Source of the DNA: a bacterium
GTDB lineage: Bacteria; Orphanbacterota; Orphanbacteria; Orphanbacterales; Orphanbacteraceae
Assembly: GCA_025782575.1 (NCBI GenBank)
Contig: JALGYY010000044.1
Coordinates: 60,973 to 124,972 of the forward strand
Length of the DNA: 64,000 bases
Direction of reading: 5' to 3'
Shown here: positions 11,544-19,557 of the stretch, piece after piece
Numbering within the stretch: position 1 is the first letter of the stretch
Layout: every line of letters begins with the position of its first letter
The notes under the pieces: generated by a model
The model's input: the letters and a program-made list of their open reading frames with translations, nothing else
Databases searched by the model: none
Told to the model about the DNA's origin: nothing
Translations under genes and position numbers: made by a program

Positions 11544-12749
11544 TTATTCGAGAATCTCGGCGATCACACCGGCGCCGACCGTACGGCCACCTTCTCGAAT
11601 CGCGAACCGAAGCGATTTCTCCATAGCGATCGGAGTGTGGAGCTCCACGTTCATCTCGACGTTATCGCCGGGCATCACCATCTCGCGTCCCTCGGGGAGG
11701 GTAAGCGAACCGGTTACATCCGTAGTACGGAAGAAGAACTGCGGCCGATAACCGTTGAAGAACGGTGTGTGACGGCCCCCTTCGTCCTTCGTCAAGATGT
11801 AGACCTCGCCGCGGAACTTGGTATGGGGCTTCACAGAGCCGGGAGCCGCGAGAACCATGCCGCGCTCCAGATCATCCTTGTCCATACCCCGGAGCAGCAG
11901 GCCGATGTTGTCACCTGCCTGGGCGCTGTCCATCAGCTTCCGGAACATCTCAACACCGGTGACCGTTGTCTGTACGATGTCTCTCAGGCCGACACGCTCC
12001 ACCTTGTCACCAACCTTGATCGTTCCACGTTCCACACGGCCGGTACCTACAGTACCGCGACCGGTGATCGAGAAGACGTCCTCTACAGCGAGCAGGAACG
12101 GCTTGTCGTTTTCCCGAGCCGGCTCAGGAATGAACGTATCGATCGCTTCCATCAGCTCCGTGATGCACTTCGAAGCCTCTGGATCGGTCGGGTTATTCAT
12201 TGCCAGCAGTGCGGCACCGCGAATAACGGGAGTGTCGTCACCGGGAAAATCATACGCGCTGAGGAGCTCACGAACCTCGAGCTCGACGAGATCGACAAGC
12301 TCAGGATCATCAACGGTGTCGACTTTGTTCAGGAAAACGACGATATGGGGCACGTTCACCTGGCGGGCGAGGAGCACATGCTCACGAGTCTGCGGCATCG
12401 GGCCGTCAGAAGCGCTCACCACCAGAATTGCGCCGTCCATCTGCGCCGCACCGGTAACCATGTTCTTCACATAGTCAGCATGCCCGGGGCAATCGATGTG
12501 CGCATAATGTCGCAAATCCGACTCGTACTCGACGTGCGAGGTCGCAATGGTCAGGATTTTGGTGGCATCGCGCCGACCCTGTGATTCAGAAGCTTTCGCG
12601 ACCTCGTCATAGGTGATCGCGGTAGCCAATCCCTTGGCTCCCTGAACCGCGGTAATCGCGGACGTGAGCGTCGTCTTGCCATGATCGACGTGGCCGATCG
12701 TTCCCACATTCACATGTGGCTTCGTGCGTTCGAACTTCTCCTTTGCCAT
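11544..12749 (-). CDS. tuf: Translation elongation factor Tu
   Basis: EF-Tu is the GTPase that carries aminoacyl-tRNA to the ribosome. It is 401 residues long with G1 GHVDHGKT (near 19-26), G3 [12 protein letters not shown] (near 82-93) and G4 NKVD (near 137-140). The two C-terminal beta-barrel domains end in the conserved [21 protein letters not shown] segment near 40-65 ([27 protein letters not shown]) differs from the common effector-loop sequence, where many EF-Tu proteins read AFDQIDNAPEEKARGITI. This resembles the variant seen in some deep-branching groups. It lies immediately after a four-tRNA cluster. Confidence 0.97.
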   Translation of the reverse strand: MAKEKFERTKPHVNVGTIGHVDHGKTTLTSAITAVQGAKGLATAITYDEVAKASESQGRRDATKILTIATSHVEYESDLRHYAHIDCPGHADYVKNMVTGAAQMDGAILVVSASDGPMPQTREHVLLARQVNVPHIVVFLNKVDTVDDPELVDLVELEVRELLSAYDFPGDDTPVIRGAALLAMNNPTDPEASKCITELMEAIDTFIPEPARENDKPFLLAVEDVFSITGRGTVGTGRVERGTIKVGDKVERVGLRDIVQTTVTGVEMFRKLMDSAQAGDNIGLLLRGMDKDDLERGMVLAAPGSVKPHTKFRGEVYILTKDEGGRHTPFFNGYRPQFFFRTTDVTGSLTLPEGREMVMPGDNVEMNVELHTPIAMEKSLRFAIREGGRTVGAGVIAEILE

Positions 12750-12809
12750 TGGAACCTAACTCCTCCTAGCCATCTCGGCCTCGGCAAAACGCGTCAGGCG
12801 GTGGAATGA

Positions 12810-12885
12810 TGGAGCCCACGACCCGACTTGAACGGGTGACCTATTGCTTACCATGCAATTGCTCTACCAACTGAGCTACGTGGGC
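12810..12885 (-). tRNA. tRNA-Thr (anticodon GGU)
   Basis: A complete cloverleaf is present with acceptor GCCCACG/CGTGGGC, anticodon stem ATTGC/GCAAT and loop ATGGTAA. The T-arm is ACCCG/CGGGT. The 3' CCA is encoded (12810-12812). It lies directly upstream of tuf, in the position of E. coli thrT. Confidence 0.97.
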
Positions 12886-12957
12886 ATCCCCATGACACTA
12901 CCGGTCATGTACCGCCAGGACGCCTGATTGCGATTCATCCTCTATCTCAAGTAAAAC

Positions 12958-13034
12958 TGGAGCGGGAAACGGGACTCGAACCCGCGACCCTCAGCTTGGA
13001 AGGCTGATGCTCTAGCCAACTGAGCTATTCCCGC
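12958..13034 (-). tRNA. tRNA-Gly (anticodon UCC)
   Basis: The acceptor stem is GCGGGAA/TTCCCGC, the anticodon stem is TCAGC/GCTGA with loop CTTCCAA, and the T-arm loop is TTCGAGT. The 3' CCA is encoded. It occupies the place of E. coli glyT in the thrU-tyrU-glyT-thrT-tufB order. Confidence 0.97.
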
Positions 13035-13162
13035 GCCCGGCGAGCCTCTCGGCCTTGGCTTCGCGACTCGCCTATTTATCCTTCCAGACTCCGGAAGGTA
13101 TGGGACCGATGGCGGCTCGAAGGCCGGCCGGCGATCCCGCAGTTAACCTGTTCGATCAAATC

Positions 13163-13244
13163 TGGGGAGGGGAGGATTCGAACCTCCGAAGGCTTCGCCG
13201 ACAGATTTACAGTCTGTTCCCTTTGGCCACTCGGGAACCTCCCC
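13163..13244 (-). tRNA. tRNA-Tyr (anticodon GUA)
   Basis: This is a class II tRNA of 82 nt with a long variable arm (CGGCGAAGCCTTC). The acceptor stem is GGGGAGG/CCTCCCC, and the anticodon stem is ACAGA/TCTGT with loop CTGTAAA. CCA is not encoded. Confidence 0.97.
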
Positions 13245-13306
13245 TGAAGTTCCATCCTCTTTTTTCTCACCGCCTTGCGGGCGTCTCTCGCAGCAGATTC
13301 AGGCTG

Positions 13307-13382
13307 TGGAGCTGGCGAGAGGACTTGAACCCCCAACAACCTCATTACAAGTGAGGTGCTCTACCAATTGAGCTACGCCAGC
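13307..13382 (-). tRNA. tRNA-Thr (anticodon UGU)
   Basis: The acceptor stem is GCTGGCG/CGCCAGC, and the anticodon stem is CCTCA/TGAGG with loop CTTGTAA. The 3' CCA is encoded. It is the first gene of the tRNA-tuf transcription unit, 42 bp downstream of the -10 element of the promoter. Confidence 0.97.
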
Positions 13383-13423
13383 CCTTTTTGTGACAGACAT
13401 AGCTACGCAGAGACAGAACACGG

Positions 13424-13452
13424 AGCGTAGCAACGCCTAACTGCAGTGTCAA
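13424..13452 (-). promoter_or_regulatory. Sigma-70 promoter for the tRNA-tuf-rpo block
   Basis: On the minus strand a perfect -35 box TTGACA (13447-13452) is separated by 17 bases from TACGCT (13424-13429). The first tRNA begins about 42 bases later. The GC content between the boxes is typical for a strong stable-RNA-type promoter. Confidence 0.75.
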
Positions 13453-13651
13453 CAGCAAAAGCGGAACTTTTCTCATGTTTTTCTTGAATGCCTGGCGCCG
13501 GATCAGCTGGAGCCAATCGTGGGGAACCGGAATCCCTTGCTCCTTTTGTCGACGCCTTGAATATGATACTTTTCCTTTATCTTCCCGTCAACAGCGCGGG
13601 AGCAAATCCGGGGAATAAGAGAATCCAGGTGAGTGCCGAGCCTCTCGACCG

Positions 13652-15562
13652 ATGATGAACGATCAATCCTCAAAAAATGGCCGGTTGATCCTGCTCCTCG
13701 TGCTAATCGCGCTGATTCCGCGTGCCCTTTTCCTGTTTCAGGCTGTCGAGGTTCCCCTGTTCGACTCTTTTTACCTCGACTCGGCTTCGTACGACCGTTG
13801 GGCTCAAAGACTCGCCGGCGGGGAGTGGATGGGGGAGCGCCCTTTCCACATGGCACCTGTATATCCTTATATCCTTGGCGTTTACTACAAGCTGGCCGGA
13901 CGGGACCTGTTGGGTGTTCGAGTGTTACAGCACCTGATGGGCGCTATGAGTGCTGCCCTCATTTTCCTGATCGGCCGGCGTCTCTTCGGGCGAGGGGGCG
14001 CCTGGATCGCCTTTATTCTGGCAGCCGGCTACGGCCCCTTCGTCTACTTCGAAGGTCAGCTCCTCGCATCGGCGCTCGGCGTCTTTCTGGGCGTATTGGC
14101 GCTCTGGCTTCTGATTCGTTCGCTCCAATCAGAGGGGAAAGGGATCGCCCTGGCCGGCCTGGCACTTGGAATCGGATCGGTCGCCCGGCCTAATCTCTTG
14201 TTTTTCATGCCGTTAGCAGCTGCGTGGATCCTAGTGTCCGAAAAGAATCGCTTTCGGAAGGTCCTGCCCTATCTAGGGGCTTTCGTGATCGCCCTCACGC
14301 CGGCGGCGATCCACAATTATGCCCTGTCGGGTGAGTTCATCCTGATTTCATCTCACGGGGGCATCAGCTTCTATCTGGGGAACAACGATTTTACTCAGGG
14401 GACCTATGTCCCACCTCCCGAATTCGCCGGAAATCCTGAGGCGATCGATATTTACGATTCGAAGCGGATTGCTGAGCGGGAGAGCGGGAGGTCCTTGTCC
14501 TCCAAGGAGATTCAGGGTTACTGGTATGGTCAGAGCTTCGAGTGGATGGCACGCCGGCCGGGCGACTTCCTCAAGTTATTGGCTCGCAAGACGTTGCTCT
14601 ATTTGAACGGTTATGAGATCCCGCTCGATGTGAACTATGAGTTCGATAGAAAGCTCTACCCGGTCTTCCGGATCCTGCCGGTAACCATGGCGCTCATCAT
14701 CCCGCTCGCCCTGCTCGGTATCCCCCTCGCCTTTCGCGCTGAGAAAAGGAGCCTGCTCCTCTTTCTGTTTGCCGCGGCAAACGGGGCCTCGGTAATCGCC
14801 TTCTTCGTTACCGCCCGCTATCGCCAGACAGGTGTGCCTGCCATGCTGCTTCTGGCGGCTTTCGCCCTCTATTATATGTACCAGGCCGCCCGGGAACGGA
14901 AGTGGCGGACTCTCGGCGCGTCGATAGCGGCGTTTCTGCTCCTCTCGATTCCCGCCCGGCTGGAACTCTACCCGGGCAAAGTGACCGGCGATGCCCGCTC
15001 ACTCGGAATCGTCGGAAGGGCATACGCACATGCGGGGGAGCCTGCAAAAGCGGAGAGGTATCTTCGTCGGGCTCTCGACCTCGTCCCGGAACACGTGGAC
15101 AGCCGGATGAATCTGGGGAATCTGTATTATGAAACCGGGCGCTACCAGGAGGCTGTCGAACAGTTCGGCGAGGCAACGACAATCGCACCCCGGTTCCTGG
15201 GAGCCTGGAACAATCTGGGCAATGCACTTCGTGAGGCGGGAGATCCGGAAGCGGCGCTCCGCGTGATCGCCCACGCCCTCGAGATCGAGCCCCGATTCGC
15301 CGGCGGCCATAACAACAGGGGATACACACTCACCCGGCTTGGCCGGATCGAAGAGGCTGATAGCGCTTTTCGCTCCGCTATCGAAATCGATCCGGCCATG
15401 GTGGACGCCTGGGCGAACTGGGCTGATATGCTGATCGCCGGCGGCAGGCCTGGAGAAGGGGCCCGTGTACTTGATGACGGGATTCGCGCCACCGGGGGAC
15501 ACGCGGGACTCCGGGCGAAACGCCGCGCCCTCAATCAGATCGAAGAGCAGGACAGCCCGTGA
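13652..15562 (+). CDS. Membrane glycosyltransferase (ArnT/PMT-like, GT39/GT83 style) with C-terminal TPR repeats
   Basis: This 636-residue protein begins with a membrane helix (about 10-28), then a periplasmic-type loop with acidic residues (LFDSFYLDSASYDRWAQ), as in polyprenyl-phosphate-sugar glycosyltransferases. Roughly ten further helices follow to about residue 430. Residues about 463-630 are four to five tetratricopeptide repeats, for example MNLGNLYYETGRYQEAVEQF. The family transfers sugars from lipid carriers on the outer face of the inner membrane; the acceptor here is unknown. Its stop codon overlaps the start of the GT2 gene by four bases (GTGA), so the two are translationally coupled. 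A paralog with the same architecture lies at 29409-31565. No clear Shine-Dalgarno precedes the ATG pair at 13652/13655. Confidence 0.8.
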   Translation: MMNDQSSKNGRLILLLVLIALIPRALFLFQAVEVPLFDSFYLDSASYDRWAQRLAGGEWMGERPFHMAPVYPYILGVYYKLAGRDLLGVRVLQHLMGAMSAALIFLIGRRLFGRGGAWIAFILAAGYGPFVYFEGQLLASALGVFLGVLALWLLIRSLQSEGKGIALAGLALGIGSVARPNLLFFMPLAAAWILVSEKNRFRKVLPYLGAFVIALTPAAIHNYALSGEFILISSHGGISFYLGNNDFTQGTYVPPPEFAGNPEAIDIYDSKRIAERESGRSLSSKEIQGYWYGQSFEWMARRPGDFLKLLARKTLLYLNGYEIPLDVNYEFDRKLYPVFRILPVTMALIIPLALLGIPLAFRAEKRSLLLFLFAAANGASVIAFFVTARYRQTGVPAMLLLAAFALYYMYQAARERKWRTLGASIAAFLLLSIPARLELYPGKVTGDARSLGIVGRAYAHAGEPAKAERYLRRALDLVPEHVDSRMNLGNLYYETGRYQEAVEQFGEATTIAPRFLGAWNNLGNALREAGDPEAALRVIAHALEIEPRFAGGHNNRGYTLTRLGRIEEADSAFRSAIEIDPAMVDAWANWADMLIAGGRPGEGARVLDDGIRATGGHAGLRAKRRALNQIEEQDSP

Positions 15563-16557
15563 GCGAGAACCGCATCTCCATTATCGTCCCGGTCCGTAAC
15601 GCTGTATCGACAATGGGACGGTGCCTTGAGGCAATCTATGGGTCGACCACCCGACCCCACGAAGTCGTGGTAATCGACGACGGCTGCACGGACGGTACGA
15701 TGGACGTGGTGCGGGGGTTCCCCGCCCGGATCGTGAAGAGCGAGGGGAGTGGGGGGGTGGCAGCGGCTCGGAACCAGGGATCGGCCGCTACAGAAGGAGA
15801 GGTGCTCTTCTTCCTCGATGCCGATGTCATCCTGGAGCCGGGGGCGCTCGCCGCCGCACGGGATGCGATGGCTGACGGAAACCTGGCTGTCGCCGTTGGA
15901 CTGCAGTCGGCGGAATCGCCCTACTCGAACGCCACCAGCGTCTACAAAAACCTCTGGCTCAGATATACATACCGGATTCGCGCGGGCCGGTTTGCCGTGC
16001 TCTATTCGAGCGCGGTCGCGATCCGTCGTACCGACTTCGAGCGGGTGGACGGATTCGACACGAACTACCGGCAGCCGAACATCGAGGACTCCGAACTGGG
16101 GATGCGGATTTCCGAGGCCGGCGGACGGGTCGATCTGGTGCCGGGAATCGAATTCCTGCATATCAAGCGTTACGATGTCATTTCCATGCTCCGTACAGAC
16201 TTCCATCGTACGGTCGGCATGACGAAAGTACAGCTTCGCGATCGATTTCAACGGATCCGCCGCGAGAACTACACCTCCATCCCCACCTCTTTTCTCATCT
16301 CCTGCCTCTCCCCCTGGCTTGTAGTGATCGCCTGGTTGGCGGGTTTCCGCCCCGGTCCGGTTGCATGGCCTCTACTTCTCCTGTCACCCGCGCTGCCGAT
16401 CGCCCTCCTGAACATAGGATGGCTCCGTTATCTCGCCCGGCGCATGGACCTTCGCCTCGCCTGGAAAGGGGTTCTCCTGCTGCACCTCGATGTAGCGGCC
16501 GTCAACGCGGGCTTCGCCTGGGGCGTGCTCGAATACCTTACAGGGAAACGATACTGA
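15559..16557 (+). CDS. Family 2 glycosyltransferase
   Basis: A 332-residue GT-A fold enzyme expected to add a sugar from a nucleotide donor at the inner face of the inner membrane. The N-terminus carries SIIVPVRNAVSTMGRCLEAI and VVIDDGCTDGT; the donor/metal motif is FFLDADV near residue 92. The acceptor-region ED of PNIEDSELGMRISEAGG is near residue 178. Residues about 240-330 contain two or three hydrophobic helices that would anchor it to the membrane. It starts with GTG overlapping the previous stop codon, so it likely works with that membrane glycosyltransferase. Confidence 0.88.
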   Translation: MSENRISIIVPVRNAVSTMGRCLEAIYGSTTRPHEVVVIDDGCTDGTMDVVRGFPARIVKSEGSGGVAAARNQGSAATEGEVLFFLDADVILEPGALAAARDAMADGNLAVAVGLQSAESPYSNATSVYKNLWLRYTYRIRAGRFAVLYSSAVAIRRTDFERVDGFDTNYRQPNIEDSELGMRISEAGGRVDLVPGIEFLHIKRYDVISMLRTDFHRTVGMTKVQLRDRFQRIRRENYTSIPTSFLISCLSPWLVVIAWLAGFRPGPVAWPLLLLSPALPIALLNIGWLRYLARRMDLRLAWKGVLLLHLDVAAVNAGFAWGVLEYLTGKRY

Positions 16558-16620
16558 GAGGTGGGGCGGTTGCCGAACGGCTGCCACGGCAGCGGCAAGC
16601 GTCCTGGTCGGCGCGAGACG

Positions 16621-16754
16621 AGCCCGTGGGACCATGTAGTTCTGGGGAGTTCTGGGGAGTTCTGGGGACACAATACTTAATTCCCCCGACCCATCTTGGC
16701 GGAATTAAGTATTGTGTCCCCAGAACTCCCCAGAACTACATGGTCCCACGGGCT
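16621..16754. repeat. Palindromic repeat element, copy 1
   Basis: Long inverted repeat with arms 16621-16684 and 16701-16754 and a 16-base loop. The arms are almost perfect. The left arm holds three copies of the decamer GTTCTGGGGA and the right arm two, which accounts for their ten-base difference in length. The core reads GGGGACACAATACTTAATTCC. A related copy is at 36762-37023. It carries no gene. It looks like a non-autonomous palindromic (REP/MITE-like) unit, and no transposase is seen in this window. Confidence 0.85.
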
Positions 16755-16827
16755 GTATCGAAAGTTTGAACCGGATGGGAGATCGGGGCGACCTATCAAG
16801 TGAAGCCGGTAGACAAGTTGAGGGTTC

Positions 16828-17370
16828 ATGAAGCGCAGCAGCGATCGAGTCTATGACGAGCTCCTCGTCCTGCACGCGCAGGATGGAGAGAACGAGGCGC
16901 TCAATGAACTCGTCAGACGCTGGCAGCCCCGCCTGATTGCCTATGCGATCCGGGTGACCGGGCATAGAGAGGCAGCAAGGGATATCACCCAGGAAGCGTG
17001 GCTGGCGATGGTCCGGTCGCTTCGAAAGTTGGATGATCCCGCCCGATTTCCCGCCTGGGCTTATCGGATCGTGAAGAACAAGTGCATTGACTGGATTCGC
17101 TCACGGCAACGGCAGAGGGCTGGCGAGGAAAAGATCGAGATGGAGCTGAAGATCGATGCCGGCCTGGATCATTCAGGAGACGAAATCGCCGCCCTTCGTA
17201 AGATGATCGCGAAGCTCCCGGAGGAGAGTCGCCAGGTTTTGATCATGCATTACACAGAAGGATTCAGCACCGCGGAGATCGGAGATGCTCTCGGAATTCC
17301 GCGGGGGACAGTCAAGTCGAGATTGCATCACGCTCGATTGGCACTGAAAACAATGCTCGGCACGAAGTAA
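16828..17370 (+). CDS. ECF-type RNA polymerase sigma factor
   Basis: 180 residues with sigma region 2 (about 20-95, including DITQEAWLAMVRSLRKL and RFPAWAYRIVKNKCIDWIRSR) and region 4 (about 120-175, LPEESRQVLIMHYTEGFSTAEIGDALGIPRGTVKSRLHHAR). It has no region 1 or 3, as expected for the extracytoplasmic-function class. A two-helix membrane protein follows after 27 bp and is the probable cotranscribed partner. The palindromic repeat lies directly upstream, so its promoter must be in the short gap 16755-16827. Confidence 0.93.
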   Translation: MKRSSDRVYDELLVLHAQDGENEALNELVRRWQPRLIAYAIRVTGHREAARDITQEAWLAMVRSLRKLDDPARFPAWAYRIVKNKCIDWIRSRQRQRAGEEKIEMELKIDAGLDHSGDEIAALRKMIAKLPEESRQVLIMHYTEGFSTAEIGDALGIPRGTVKSRLHHARLALKTMLGTK

Positions 17371-17397
17371 TCGTCGAGCGACACGAAGGAGGGAGTC

Positions 17398-17808
17398 ATG
17401 GACAAGGAATGGAACGATCGTAAGCTGGACGAGAAAATCCAGAAGGCTCTCGAGAACAGACTTGTAGAAGCGATTCAGAGCGAAGGTGGGAAGGGGAACC
17501 GCTTCGACGAAGAGAGTATTACAGAGCTCATCTCCAACAGCTTCAAGAGTAAAATGAAGTGGGCCATCGTGATCATGTGGTCCAAGCTGATTTTCTCGGT
17601 TCTGATCTCGATCATTTCTGTCGGCATGTTCCTGATTTCCGAGACCACGCGAGCCCAGATCGCATGGTCTACGATGTTTATTATCGGCGTAGCCGGCGTT
17701 GGTATCATGTCCGCGCTTTACTGGATGGAAGTGAACCGCCACTCGATCACACGGGACTTGAAACGTCTCGAGCTGATGGTTGCGAAGCTCGTTGAAGCGC
17801 AGTCGTAG
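17398..17808 (+). CDS. Small membrane protein downstream of the ECF sigma factor (DUF6768-like)
   Basis: 136 residues: a charged cytoplasmic N-terminal part (1-55), two membrane helices (about 60-82 and 90-110), and a C-terminal segment (RDLKRLELMVAKL). Proteins of this layout often sit beside ECF sigma factors, and the end resembles what I recall of DUF6768. It has no zinc-anti-sigma HXXXCXXC motif. An anti-sigma or regulatory role is inferred only from position. GGAGGG precedes the ATG. Confidence 0.6.
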   Translation: MDKEWNDRKLDEKIQKALENRLVEAIQSEGGKGNRFDEESITELISNSFKSKMKWAIVIMWSKLIFSVLISIISVGMFLISETTRAQIAWSTMFIIGVAGVGIMSALYWMEVNRHSITRDLKRLELMVAKLVEAQS

Positions 17809-17877
17809 CAGCAGGGACTAGCAAAGCACGTAACGGCGGACAACTTACAATCCCGCGCACATCATCTTGAAAATAAC

Positions 17878-17913
17878 GGTGGCTGCGCCGTTCCGAAGAA
17901 CAGCGCAGCCACC
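17878..17913 (-). terminator. Terminator of the octaheme cytochrome gene
   Basis: GGTGGCTGCGC pairs with GCGCAGCCACC (11 bp) around a 14-base loop. On the minus strand the stem is followed by GTTATTTTC, a U-rich tail. It lies between convergent genes and may also stop transcription from the plus strand. Confidence 0.7.
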
Positions 17914-17975
17914 TGGTTCAGATCTTAAGGTTTGTTGCGCGATACTGTCGATCGCGCGGCTTTCGATCTGCTTCT

Positions 17976-19250
17976 CTAGCGCGCGGCCAATGTCCTGGCG
18001 CTGACCGGATGGATACCGGTCGCCATCGCAGAGAGTTCTTCCAGTGTCCTTTGCGATACGCCGCCGCCAACGCCGTCGGCGTCTTTGTGGCAGCTATAGC
18101 AGGCGAAGTCGAGTGTGACTCTCGCGAGACCGGTCGCGGGATCCTCGAGAACTGTGGTCGATGCGGCCACAATTCCCATTCCCTCTTCTTTATCAACCGC
18201 AGCAGGATTAATCGCCCAGATGTGACTCCTGACGTCCCCTTGATGGATCGTAATTGCGAGGGCGCTCTTGGCCGACTTGGGCATATGACAGTCAACACAG
18301 GCAGGGCCGCCGAAATCGGCACTCAGGTGCGCGACATCGCCACCGTCCAGCGTGTAATCTTCCGCCGCATGACAATCGGTGCAGCTCGTTTTGACGCCGA
18401 TACCCATAGCGACGTCATCGAACATGACCGACGCATGGGGATCGTGGCATTCGCTGCACCCAGGTCCGTTGCCGATTGCGTGAGGCGAGTGGAGCCACTC
18501 ATCATACTGTTCATGATGCTCGATGAATCCACCTGACGCGGCGATACGGTTCAGAGCATCGCGGGTATGGCAGCGACCACACTGCTCAGACGAATTGTCC
18601 ACTTCCAGTGCGTTCAGATCGGGTGCCAGCACATGCAGGCTTCCCCTGCCGTGGCACTCTTCGCAGTGAATGCCGCCGGCGAAGAACGTGCCGTACATGC
18701 CCGGCATGCCATCCTGATTGTCCGTCAGATCACCGTCCGTTGTCGGATCGCTATCCGCTACCCAACCCGTTGTATGGCATTTGCCGCAATCATAAGGCTT
18801 GGTGTTCGGCGGATCAGTCAAGTGATAGTCCGACCATAGATCCTGTTCGAAGTTGTACTGGTTATCTTCGAGACCGGTGATGATCCAGCCATCCTGGTTG
18901 ATGAAGCGCATCTTCCACGCGTATCCACCGATCGTGTAGCTGATATCGGCCCATGTGAATCCGGCGGGTGGTTCGACCGCATCGTTCGGATACTCTGAAA
19001 AGCCGGGGAAGGAGCCTGTCGGTGCCTCACCCAGAATTTTCGTCAGTTTGAATGGGTGGCCCGATTCAACCCACATGTCATATTTTGCCTCGTGACATTC
19101 TTTGCAGGTCTCGGATCCGACGAATGCCAGGACCGGTATTTCCGGGTCGGGGCAGACAATCGGGTCGTCATCATCATCCCCGCAACCGGGCAAGATGAGG
19201 AAGGCCATTGCGAGGGTTAAAGCGTACTTGGCGATTCGGCTCACGGTCAT
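17976..19250 (-). CDS. Octaheme c-type cytochrome lipoprotein
   Basis: 424 residues. The N-terminus is a lipoprotein signal peptide ending LPGC, followed by an acidic GDDDDD linker. Eight CXXCH heme motifs are visible: CKECH, CGKCH, CEECH, CGRCH, CSECH, CTDCH, CVDCH and CYSCH. The protein should be anchored at the outer side of a membrane and act in electron transfer; its redox partner is not shown by the sequence. The N-terminal SETCKECH plus the later spacing resemble the cytochrome c554/multiheme family. It is transcribed divergently from the sigma-54 activator at 19558, which may control it. Confidence 0.88.
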   Translation of the reverse strand: MTVSRIAKYALTLAMAFLILPGCGDDDDDPIVCPDPEIPVLAFVGSETCKECHEAKYDMWVESGHPFKLTKILGEAPTGSFPGFSEYPNDAVEPPAGFTWADISYTIGGYAWKMRFINQDGWIITGLEDNQYNFEQDLWSDYHLTDPPNTKPYDCGKCHTTGWVADSDPTTDGDLTDNQDGMPGMYGTFFAGGIHCEECHGRGSLHVLAPDLNALEVDNSSEQCGRCHTRDALNRIAASGGFIEHHEQYDEWLHSPHAIGNGPGCSECHDPHASVMFDDVAMGIGVKTSCTDCHAAEDYTLDGGDVAHLSADFGGPACVDCHMPKSAKSALAITIHQGDVRSHIWAINPAAVDKEEGMGIVAASTTVLEDPATGLARVTLDFACYSCHKDADGVGGGVSQRTLEELSAMATGIHPVSARTLAAR

Positions 19251-19557
19251 GGGGGACCTCCTGTCACAGGTTCCTGTAATCCACCGGGATCAACCCAGGC
19301 GGGCTCCTGCCTAAATTCACTGCTTTGCAACACTAGTTCAAGATAAATCGCTCAACTACTCATCTTTTTTCATAAAAGTTTGTCAGCCCTAACTCTTTGC
19401 AGTCGTGGCTGTTCTCGCAAACCGAGTCCAGCCGATCTCCGCGTCGAGCCGTTCCAAATCGACTCTGCTCGTGGAAAATTATGTTGCACCAGGGTCCGGT
19501 AACGCCGACCCTATAATCGTCCGACAGCACCGCCCCGGGTGATACGGAAAGCCCATT
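19251..19557. other. Divergent control region between the octaheme cytochrome and the sigma-54 activator
   Basis: No gene is seen. On the plus strand TATAAT occurs at about 19512-19517 but without a well-spaced -35 box. A TGG-N11-TTGC string near 19471 resembles a -24/-12 promoter but is one base too long. No copy of the TGAAACA-N3-TGTTTCA palindrome found at 25.1 kb was seen here. Confidence 0.4.

Noticed and set aside
11493..12584. Plus-strand open frame of 363 codons opposite tuf
   Set aside because: Antisense shadow of EF-Tu with no recognisable domain.
13503..13856. Minus-strand 117-codon frame between the tRNA cluster and the glycosyltransferase
   Set aside because: It overlaps the start of the membrane glycosyltransferase and has no RBS or recognisable domain.
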